From: an uncultured candidate division Zixibacteria bacterium
GTDB lineage: Bacteria; Zixibacteria; MSB-5A5; GN15; PGXB01
Length of the DNA: 11,919 bases
Direction of reading: 5' to 3'
NCBI GenBank assembly: GCA_937925655.1
Contig: CALAMC010000003.1
Location: forward strand, 1 to 11,919
The notes under the pieces were generated by a model that had not been told where the DNA came from, ran no database searches, and saw only the letters and a program-made list of their open reading frames with translations. A program made the position numbers and the translations under genes. The stretch's first letter is position 1. Each line of letters begins with the position of its first letter. Shown piece by piece: positions 1 to 6,900 of this stretch.

Positions 1-5
1 AAAAT

Positions 6-35
6 GTCGGGTTTCTCGTCCCGACTTCGTCGGGA
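6..35. repeat. Inverted-repeat stem-loop downstream of the RHH gene
   Basis: GTCGGG (6-11), CCCGAC (20-25) and GTCGGG (29-34) lie in series, so the middle arm can pair with either neighbour. The tighter hairpin, TCCCGAC (19-25) with GTCGGGA (29-35), has a 3-nt loop. It sits 15 bases past the stop of the minus-strand RHH gene and may end that transcript. The T-rich stretch on the minus strand is short and reaches the window edge, so a dispersed palindromic repeat is equally possible. Confidence 0.45.
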
Positions 36-49
36 TTCCGGAAGGCGGC

Positions 50-211
50 CTACTTTTTCTTTTCTTTCTCTCGCCCGGCCTCGCGGAGGGCTTGGCGCAG
101 GAGAAATTCGATTTGTCCGTTCAGTGAGCGCAGATCATCATCGGCCCAGCGCTGAAGCAGTTTCAACAACTCCGGGTCTATTCGCAACAGGAATGATTTT
201 TTCTCACTCAC
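50..211 (-). CDS. Small ribbon-helix-helix (Arc/MetJ-type) DNA-binding protein, partner of the SPFH gene
   Basis: This 53-residue protein starts at GTG 211-209 and ends at TAG 52-50. A short beta segment, KKSFLLRIDPEL (residues about 4-15), is followed by two predicted helices around LLKLLQRWADDDLRS and NGQIEFLLRQALREAG, then a basic tail REKEKKK. This is the compact ribbon-helix-helix fold of Arc/MetJ/CopG-type repressors, which dimerise and insert a beta ribbon into the DNA major groove. Only two bases separate it from the SPFH stop codon, so the two genes are almost certainly co-transcribed and probably translationally coupled. From recall, small Arc-family proteins often accompany SPFH genes of this type. 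A TGATATT/AATATCA inverted repeat over the operon promoter is a natural candidate target. Antitoxin is an alternative reading of such small RHH proteins, but no toxin gene is adjacent. Fold call strong; target inferred. Confidence 0.85.
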   Translation of the reverse strand: MSEKKSFLLRIDPELLKLLQRWADDDLRSLNGQIEFLLRQALREAGREKEKKK

Positions 212-213
212 GG

Positions 214-1071
214 CTATTGGTACAACGTGCCCGTGTTAATCACCGGCTGGGTCGAGGTTTCGCCGCACAGGACAACCAGCAGGTTGGAAACCATGGCGGC
301 TTTACGTTCGTGATCCAGTTCAATAATATGTTTGGCTGACAGCTGTTCCAGCGCCATTTCGACCATGCCGACGGCGCCCTCGACGATCAACTGACGGGCG
401 GCGACGATGGCTCCGGCCTGTTGACGGCGCAGCATGGCTTCGGCGATTTCCGGCGAATAGGCCAGATGGCTGATGCGCGCTTCGAGCACCTCTACCCCGG
501 CCTGATTCAGGCGTTCCTGGATTTCGCTTTTGAGCTGTTCGGAGATGGCCAGCGTGTTGCCGCGCAGAGACAGACGGCCATCAACGTGGGTGTCATAGGG
601 GTGCTGGGTGGCCAGATTGCGGACGGCGGCCTCGCTCTGGATTTTGACGAATTCCTCGTAGTTATCCACCTGGAAACAGGCTTCGGCGGTTTCGACCACT
701 TTCCAGACAACGATCGAGGCGATTTCGATCGGGTTGCCGTCGATATCGTTGACCTTCATGCGGCCGGTTTCGAAATTGCGCACGCGAAGCGAAAGGCGCC
801 TTTTGCTGTAAAAGGGATTGGCCCAGCGCAGTCCCTCCTGCTTGCAAGTGCCGACGTATTTACCGAACAACTGCATGACGCGGGCTTCGTTGGGATTGAT
901 AAAAAACAGCCCGCACAGAAGGAAGAAATTGATCGGTATCCAGATAGCCGCCAGGACTTTAATGAACGGCACAAGAAAAATCAGGGCCAAAATGCCGACG
1001 ACAAAGGTGAACAGCAGTAAAAACAGCATGGCCCACCCCGACGCGACGGTTCTTTCTTTTTCTTTAATCAT
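214..1071 (-). CDS. SPFH/band-7 domain membrane protein
   Basis: This 285-residue protein has two N-terminal hydrophobic segments (about residues 13-34 and 36-57), followed by a band-7/SPFH domain (about 58-245). The domain opens with the typical INPNEARVMQLFGKYVGT and continues through the GLRWANPF block, DIDGNPIEIASIVVWKV, and an amphipathic helical part near EIAEAMLRRQQAGAIVAARQ. SPFH proteins (stomatin, flotillin, HflK/C, prohibitin) form large membrane-bound oligomers, often linked to membrane quality control. The specific role of this subfamily is not evident. I chose ATG 1071 over the upstream in-frame GTG at 1080. AAGGAG (1080-1085) lies eight bases before the ATG but runs into the GTG. 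It is first in a two-gene operon with a ribbon-helix-helix gene. No NfeD or FtsH gene is nearby. Confidence 0.9.
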   Translation of the reverse strand: MIKEKERTVASGWAMLFLLLFTFVVGILALIFLVPFIKVLAAIWIPINFFLLCGLFFINPNEARVMQLFGKYVGTCKQEGLRWANPFYSKRRLSLRVRNFETGRMKVNDIDGNPIEIASIVVWKVVETAEACFQVDNYEEFVKIQSEAAVRNLATQHPYDTHVDGRLSLRGNTLAISEQLKSEIQERLNQAGVEVLEARISHLAYSPEIAEAMLRRQQAGAIVAARQLIVEGAVGMVEMALEQLSAKHIIELDHERKAAMVSNLLVVLCGETSTQPVINTGTLYQ

Positions 1072-1097
1072 TTCGGTCACTCCTTATGCTATCATTT

Positions 1098-1116
1098 TGA
1101 TATTATTCTAATATCA
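1098..1116. promoter_or_regulatory. Candidate operator (inverted repeat) over the SPFH operon -10 box
   Basis: TGATATT (1098-1104) and AATATCA (1110-1116) are perfect 7-base inverted arms around ATTCT. The repeat overlaps the -10 hexamer of the minus-strand promoter. A further TATCA half-site at 1090-1094 faces TGATA at 1098-1102 across three bases, giving three related half-sites in 27 bases. Ribbon-helix-helix repressors bind short repeated half-sites of this kind, and the operon encodes one, so autorepression is the likely arrangement. The inverted repeat is seen directly; the binding partner is inferred. Confidence 0.5.
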
Positions 1117-1134
1117 TATACGAGGATTTGTCAA
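1105..1134 (-). promoter_or_regulatory. Sigma-70-type promoter of the SPFH-RHH operon
   Basis: On the minus strand a consensus -35 TTGACA (1134-1129) is followed after 18 bases by TAGAAT (1110-1105), which matches TATAAT at four positions. The ATG lies 33 bases beyond the -10 box, behind AAGGAG. The intergenic stretch between this promoter and the next terminator (1135-1265) shows nothing further that I recognise. Confidence 0.65.
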
Positions 1135-1265
1135 GCATTGTTTCGTACGTTTTGGCATTGGCAATGAAATTTTTAACAAGAAAGAGGGAAAGCACATATC
1201 TTTCAAAGAGTTAATTCGTCGGATTCGGCATTGTTTTTCCGGCCATAATGGGACATCGCGAGAAT

Positions 1266-1297
1266 AAAAAAGGCCCGCCCGAAAAGGCGGGCGGGCC
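1266..1297 (-). terminator. Intrinsic terminator of the 730-residue dockerin protein gene
   Basis: GGCCCGCCC (1272-1280) pairs with GGGCGGGCC (1289-1297) in a nine-base-pair GC-only stem. On the minus strand it is followed directly by six T residues (1271-1266). It begins 28 bases after the stop codon of the upstream minus-strand gene. This is a classic rho-independent terminator. Confidence 0.92.
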
Positions 1298-1325
1298 GGT
1301 TTCAGGGTTATGGACTCTTCGGCCG

Positions 1326-3518
1326 TTATTTCCTAAGCGGCAGACCGCAGGAGTTTACCCAGTCATCGCAGGAACACGGGGCGTCTCCCGGAGGCGTATT
1401 GTATTTGTAGGCTATCAGATATAGAATATCAATCAGGTTGACGACGCAATCGCAGTTGGGGTCACCGGAGCAGATGGGATACGGCACCGGGGCCGGTCCC
1501 GGAGGCGAGCCATAGACATAGTCAATTATATACAGTATGTCGAGCAGGTTGAAGACGGTATCATTATTGGCATCGCCCGGTACACAGTCGCATTCGCTTT
1601 CACCGGTGACGACAAAAGCCAGATCGAGCGAGCGGGTGAAGTCCGGCGGGTAGTAGAGTTCGATCCATTCGACAGGCATCATTTCGGTGCTCCAGACGGC
1701 ATCATCGTTAAAATGATCCAGCGATGATTTCCAGCCCCATTGGGTATCGATGGTGCTGGAAACGAAGGCCGAAATGGCCAGCCAGTAAATTTCGCCCCGA
1801 ACCTGACGGAAAGGCATTATTTCCGGCGGGAGAAAGATATTGTACTGAAAATAGCGGACATGGTTGCCGGGCATGACCAGCTGTTGCATGGGGTCATACC
1901 AGCCCTGCATGGAGGGTTCCATTTCGACGACCAAAACCTGTTCAAAAGGCACAATCATTTCCCAGACCAACTCCCCGGGACGGCTGTACGGAATCTGCGG
2001 CGGGGCGGCGGGGATATCGGTATAAATCCGGATTAAAAAGGCACCGATATTTCCGACGATATTATTTTGCCACGAACCCCAGAAATGGAAATCGGTGATC
2101 GGTCCGGTACTGGAGCACTGCCAGTCATCGGCCAGAATCATCGGCATGGTGGCGTTGACATCCCAGCCCAGCGGGTCGGGCAATTGCGGATAGTGCATTT
2201 TGTGCGGGTCGCCGGGTTCCCAGGGTTTTTTCTCGCAGGCGTCGTCGAGGCCATTGCCATTATTATCGCCGAGGCAAATCATGGACGTGGTCGAAACGGT
2301 GCCACCCATATCGTCACAGCAGAGCGGATCGACCATAAGGCATCCGCCGGTGCCGTCGTTCAGACAGCAGGCCCGCGGTTGAGTACAGACGGTTCCCGGT
2401 CCCTGCGGGGAAGCCCCCGGGCTGTACGCCATGCAGCACAGCGGGTCGAGATTAAGGCAGTTGCCGTCGGGCAGACAGCAGGCCTCGGGCGCGGTACAGA
2501 CGGTTCCCTGTCCCAGAGGGACACCGCCCAGCGCCGCGCAGCACAGCGGATCCATATTCAGGCAGATCCCGTCGGGCATACAGCAGGCCTCCCACTGGGT
2601 GCAGACGGTTCCCGGTCCCTGGGGCATACCGCCCATTTCATTGACGCAACAAAGGGCGTCGGCATTCAGGCAGGTGCCGTCGGGCAGACAGCAGGCCTCC
2701 ATGCCGCCGCAGACGGTGCCGTCACCCTGATAAGAGCCGGCGTATTGATTTATGCACGTAAGCTGGTCGGTAACAATGCACATTTCGCCGGGACCACCGG
2801 TCGGACTGTAGCAGCAGGCGCCCACCGGTTGAGCGCGACCGGTAATCACGAAGGCGAGGTTCAGGGACTGAAGGAAATCGGGCGGTTCATACATTTCGAT
2901 CCATTCGGCGCCGGGTTCGAATGTCCAGCAGGCGTCGTCGTTCCAGCGTTCCAGAGTCGTTTTCCACCCCCAGGCGGCATCTATAATCGGGATTTCCGCT
3001 TTGATGGCCAGCCAGTATATGGTTCCCTGCTCCTGCATAAACCAAAGGCTTTGGGGCAGGAAAATGTTGTACTGGAACCATTCGACATGATTTTCGGGGA
3101 TGAATATCTGCTCCATGGGCGAATACCAGCCCTGCGGGGACAATGGCATCGGCCGGATTACGACCTGTTCAATGGGGATAAACTGTTCCCAGAGCGGCTG
3201 TCCGGGCCGGCTGTAGGGGATTTGCGGCGGGTCGGCGGGAATATCGGAAAGGATCATCAAATGAAATCCCATAATCGGGCCGACCACGTTGTCGCGCCAG
3301 GACCCCCAGAAGTGGATATCGGAGACCGGGCCGGTTTCGCCGCACATCCAGTCATCGGCGATGAAAATCTGCGTGGCATTGACATCCCACCCGAAAGGAT
3401 TGGGATGTTGGGGGAAGTGCATTTTGTGGCCGTCGGCATCGACCCAGTCGGCGGCGACCGGGATCGATAACAGCCACAATGCCGCAAGGGCGACTAAAAA
3501 AAGGCGTGCTCGTGACAT
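1326..3518 (-). CDS. Secreted protein: two DUF7901-like domains, six-Cys repeats, C-terminal dockerin-like module
   Basis: This 730-residue protein begins with a signal peptide (residues 1-23, cleavage likely after PVAA). Residues 24-228 and 437-638 are two copies of one domain, sharing HKMHFPQ/HKMHYPQ, GWDVNAT, ADDW.C, GP..D.HFWGSW, DIPA.PPQIPYSRPG, FQYNIFLP, IYWLAI and PPDF. I recognise this as DUF7901-like; its function is unknown. Between them, residues 233-416 hold five cysteine-rich units with CC pairs, followed by a DNNGNGLDD calcium-loop-like stretch. Residues 643-730 form a dockerin-like module with two NLLDILY / NLIDILY repeats, GDANND as a possible Ca2+ loop, and the end PLRK. ATG 3518 has the Shine-Dalgarno sequence GGGAGGT about five bases upstream. 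No cohesin, sortase or polysaccharide-degrading domain is visible, so a surface or extracellular role is inferred only. It is paralogous to the 1129-residue protein upstream and has its own strong terminator. Confidence 0.85.
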   Translation of the reverse strand: MSRARLFLVALAALWLLSIPVAADWVDADGHKMHFPQHPNPFGWDVNATQIFIADDWMCGETGPVSDIHFWGSWRDNVVGPIMGFHLMILSDIPADPPQIPYSRPGQPLWEQFIPIEQVVIRPMPLSPQGWYSPMEQIFIPENHVEWFQYNIFLPQSLWFMQEQGTIYWLAIKAEIPIIDAAWGWKTTLERWNDDACWTFEPGAEWIEMYEPPDFLQSLNLAFVITGRAQPVGACCYSPTGGPGEMCIVTDQLTCINQYAGSYQGDGTVCGGMEACCLPDGTCLNADALCCVNEMGGMPQGPGTVCTQWEACCMPDGICLNMDPLCCAALGGVPLGQGTVCTAPEACCLPDGNCLNLDPLCCMAYSPGASPQGPGTVCTQPRACCLNDGTGGCLMVDPLCCDDMGGTVSTTSMICLGDNNGNGLDDACEKKPWEPGDPHKMHYPQLPDPLGWDVNATMPMILADDWQCSSTGPITDFHFWGSWQNNIVGNIGAFLIRIYTDIPAAPPQIPYSRPGELVWEMIVPFEQVLVVEMEPSMQGWYDPMQQLVMPGNHVRYFQYNIFLPPEIMPFRQVRGEIYWLAISAFVSSTIDTQWGWKSSLDHFNDDAVWSTEMMPVEWIELYYPPDFTRSLDLAFVVTGESECDCVPGDANNDTVFNLLDILYIIDYVYGSPPGPAPVPYPICSGDPNCDCVVNLIDILYLIAYKYNTPPGDAPCSCDDWVNSCGLPLRK
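2235..2822 (-). repeat. Five tandem six-cysteine protein repeats within the dockerin protein
   Basis: Residues 233-428 of the 730-residue protein contain five units of about 35-41 residues, starting at ACC near residues 234, 275, 311, 346 and 383. The typical pattern is CC-x5-C-x6-CC-x(11-14)-C, with ACCLPDG, LDPLCC and GPGTVCT as recurrent blocks. The first and last units diverge most. An even number of cysteines in each middle unit suggests intra-unit disulfides in an exported protein. The block sits exactly between the two DUF7901-like copies and may act as a rigid spacer. Confidence 0.85.
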
Positions 3519-3570
3519 TAAGACCTCCCATAGATTTTTAAAGGTTCGACAAAGGCAGTTCGAATGCGGT

Positions 3571-3598
3571 TTTATTTAAAAGCGTTTATTTCAAAGCG
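3571..3598. repeat. 14-base tandem direct repeat upstream of the 730-residue protein gene
   Basis: TTTATTTAAAAGCG (3571-3584) is followed without gap by TTTATTTCAAAGCG (3585-3598), differing at one base. It lies in the presumed 5' leader between the candidate promoter and the start codon. It could be a regulator-binding direct repeat or a leader element. The exact tandem spacing is seen; function is unknown. Confidence 0.6.
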
Positions 3599-3611
3599 AT
3601 TCGGGGAAAAG

Positions 3612-3639
3612 ATTATTCAGGATACTGTTTCCGGTTCAA
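3612..3639 (-). promoter_or_regulatory. Possible promoter of the 730-residue protein gene
   Basis: On the minus strand TTGAAC (3639-3634) and AATAAT (3617-3612, five of six matches to TATAAT) are separated by 16 bases. A transcript starting about 3605 would have a leader of roughly 85-90 nt that includes the 14-base tandem repeat. The -35 box matches only at its first four positions, so this is tentative. Confidence 0.35.
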
Positions 3640-3927
3640 GCGCCGAATTAGCCGCACAGATTTCGACTTCATCATGCTTGTGCGAATCCGTTCGCGCCGT
3701 AACGCCCTGACCGGAAGAAAATATAATCGGCAGTATCGACAGGTCCCCGAATCGCATTTTGCGTCAATAATTGTCACACCTCCGGCATCATGGATACCAA
3801 AAGTTTTATTTTTACGAGCAAAACACGCTGAAGAGTTTAATCGGGAAGTCCATCCGCTGTATATATATAATATATTCCGGTGTTCTTTGAGGTCAAGAAA
3901 TAAATTCCCGGCGCCGGCCATAAACCA

Positions 3928-3955
3928 CGGGGGCTCACCATAAGGTGAGCCCCCG
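3928..3955 (-). terminator. Stem-loop terminator of the 1129-residue protein gene
   Basis: CGGGGGCTCACC (3928-3939) and GGTGAGCCCCCG (3944-3955) form a perfect 12-base-pair stem with a 4-nt loop. It starts 23 bases after the TAG stop of the upstream minus-strand gene. The following minus-strand sequence, TGGTTTAT, is only moderately T-rich, so termination may be less tight than at 1266-1297. Confidence 0.7.
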
Positions 3956-3978
3956 CATGAAGTTACGGGCTCAAGCGC

Positions 3979-6900
3979 CTATTTTCTCAAAGGTGCGCCA
4001 CAAGCCGTCAACCAGTTGTTGCAACTGCAGGGGGCGGCACCCGGAGGAGTATTGTATTTGTAGGCGATCAAATACAAAATATCGATCAAATTGACGACGC
4101 AATCGCAACTCGGATCGCCGGAGCAGATGGCATAGGGTGTCGGGGCCGGTCCCGGAGGCGTGCCATAAACATAATCAATGACGTAGAGGATATCGAGCAG
4201 GTTGAAAACGGTATCGTTGTTGGCGTCACCGGGGACACAATCGCAATCACCGGGGTCGCAAACATCACCGATACCGTCGCCGTCACTGTCCTCCTGTCCC
4301 GGATTGTAATCGTTGGGGCAGTTGTCACAGACGTCACCAACTCCGTCGCCATCTACGTCGGATTGGTCTTCGTTGTCATGGTTCGGACAATTGTCGCAAT
4401 CGTCGCCGTGGCTGTCGGCATCGGAATTGATTTGGCTTTCGTTGGTCACGGTCGGGCAATTGTCGCAGGCGTCGCCGAAGCTGTCCGAATCCGAATTCTG
4501 CTGGTCTTCATTGGTAATCGCCGGGCAGTTATCGCAGACGTCGCCATGGCTGTCACCATCGCCGTTGGCCTGATCCTCGTTGGTCACGGTCGGGCAGTTG
4601 TCGCAGGCGTCGCCATGACTGTCGCCGTCGCCGTTGGCCTGGTCTTCATTGGTCACGGTCGGACAATTGTCGCAGGCGTCACCATGACTGTCGCCGTCGC
4701 CGTTGGCCTGGTCTTCGTTGGTGACGGTCGGGCAGTTATCGCAGGCGTCGCCGTGGCTGTCACCGTCGCTGTTGGCCTGATCCGGATTGTACGTATTCGG
4801 GCAGTTATCCTGATCGTCGGACCAGCCGTCGCCGTCGCGGTCCGGGCAAATGACGACAGCGAACTCGATGACCGTATGCATGATCCCCGGTCCGGGCGGG
4901 ATGGTGGGCATGGCCGGGTCATACGGGTTTTGTCCGGCGAAAACGGGGGCAATCATGCCGGCCGGATAATTGGCCAATTCGATGGCAAACGGAATTCCCG
5001 TTATCGGCGTGCAGGTCGCCGGTTTTACGAAGTACTTGTCATGGTACATCGTGCCGTGCGGCCCGGAAATCAGTCCGGCGTCGTTGTGGACTCCGGAAGC
5101 GTGGGCCGACCCGGCCGGGGGTTCACCCTCGTGCATATCCAGAAACGGGTCGGAAATGCAGAAAGCCGAATCCAGCGGGTTTATGCAGGTTCCGGCCACG
5201 GTGACATAGTGACCGCCGACTCGTTCGCACATGCCGGGGGTCACTTCCAGCCAGAATCCCAAAAGCAAAATGACGTCCTGACTGCGCAGAACCTCGTGGC
5301 GCAGGAATTCAAAATTGGCCGCCATATTATCAATCGGGTAGGTTTTTATCAGATATTTGCCACCCAGCCCGACGCTATCGGTCCAGTCGCGGGCGCCCTG
5401 GGCAAGATCGAATACCGCCGTGCCGCTGCCGGCCGTATTGGTTTTGCAGTACAAGGCCAGACTGTCCACGAACGGGATGACGTTGTTGGTGTCATGGTCA
5501 TCCCAACCACCCGCCGCGCTGAACGAGTACACGAGGTTGTAACCGTCATTTAAAACATGAGATGGGTTGGGGTAAAACGGCCGTGGATCAAGCGGGTTCG
5601 GTTCGAATTTGGAATCGAACCACCAGAAGCAATTGGCCAGCGCCACCGGGCCGCAATGGGACCAATTGCCCACCGGCGAGATCCAGCCATTCTGTTTCTG
5701 GTCGAAGTCGGGCATGCCATAAGGTGAGTAATCCTCATATGGCGCCTTATAGTATTCGCAGGAATCGACGTTGACGGGTTCTCTCGGGCAGATAACATAG
5801 GCCATATCAATAACGGTGACAATCTGACCGCCCTGATAAGGGCTCACATCAACGGCGTTATTGGCTCCCCAGAAATTAGCGATGTCGGCGGCGCTGATCG
5901 GGTAGTTGTTGACGAATGTCACCGGTCTCATCCACGGCATGCCGGGATTGGTGACCGTCACCAGGTACGGGTCGTGCTGAATTTGTGAGTGCGGGCCGCT
6001 GATATTATCGGCATCATTATGGACGGTCGAGCCATGGGCCGAACCGGCCGGCGGTTCTCCTTCCAGCATATCATAAAACGGGTCGGAGATACAAATCTGG
6101 GCTTTGGTCGTGCAGATGCCGGCGGTCGTGACATAATGGCCGCCGAGGTAACTATACTGCATGGTGGTGGGAACGACTTCATAAAAGCCCAGAAGCAAAA
6201 TGACATCCTGGCAGTCCAGCACCTGACCTTTGATATAATCATAATCCGGCAACGTTACTATCGTATCTTTATAATTTCCGGCCAGACCGACCATAGCCAG
6301 GTAGTTTTGCGTTCCCATCTGCAGATTCAATATTGGGGTGCCGCGGAAAGTAGTGTTGGTTCCCATCAGCGCGGCCAGGTTATTAATCAAAGGCTGGACG
6401 TTGGCGGGATCGTGATCGTCAAGCCCCAGTCCGGTCATATCAAAGATCAGCGGGTAATTATCATTCACGCCTCCGGCCGAGCCGAAGGGACGCGGGTCAA
6501 TCGGATTCGGTTCGAATTTGGAATCGAACCACCACAGGCAATTGGCTACGGCCGCCGGTCCGCAATGGGTCCAGCCATTGGGGTCGAACCAACCGTTCTG
6601 TTTCTGATCGAAATCGGGCATCCCCTGCGGAGAGTAATCAAGATAGCGCGGCTTGTAGTATTCGCAGGTGTCGGGTTCTTCCGGAGCCCCACCGGTAATA
6701 ACGAATGCCAAATCGAGGGATTGCATAAAATCGGGCGGTTCCCAAAGATCGATCCAGTTCAAAACGTACCATTCGCCCCATACGGCGTCGTCGTTCCAAT
6801 GGTTATTGGTCGATTTCACGCCCCATTTGGTCATCGACGGATTGGCCACGGTGGCGGAAATATTGAGCCAGTAAATAGTCCCTTCTTCCTGCCAGAACCA

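Larger units (their letters stand above)
3519..3978. other. Gene-free spacer between the two large secreted-protein genes
   Basis: I see no convincing gene in these 460 bases. From high to low coordinates it holds the terminator hairpin of the upstream gene (3928-3955), an AT-rich run with alternating TA near 3858-3876, a candidate promoter (3612-3639), a 14-base tandem repeat (3571-3598) and the Shine-Dalgarno sequence at 3523-3529. Short open frames on both strands (3613-3921 minus, 3674-3943 plus) encode basic, low-complexity peptides without recognisable domains. Confidence 0.6.

Noticed and set aside
2067..3470. Long plus-strand open frame (467 codons) opposite the 730-residue protein
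   Set aside because: It is the antisense of a gene with signal peptide, recognised domains, ribosome site and terminator. The translation has no domain or start signal and its length follows from codon bias on the coding strand.
3613..3943. Overlapping small open frames on both strands (102 codons minus, 89 codons plus) in the intergenic spacer
   Set aside because: Both are basic and low in recognisable structure, and they overlap a terminator hairpin or a promoter candidate. A GGAGG near 3777 lies too close to a GTG to be a convincing ribosome site.
4249..4842. Regular 69-base repeats resembling an array such as CRISPR
   Set aside because: The repeats are contiguous with no spacers, stay in frame and translate to TSP3 calcium-binding units. 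No cas genes are present.
4363..5553. Plus-strand open frame (396 codons) with periodic Val/Ala/Ile-rich repeats
   Set aside because: Its repeats are the mirror image of the TSP3 array on the minus strand. No ribosome site or domain supports it.
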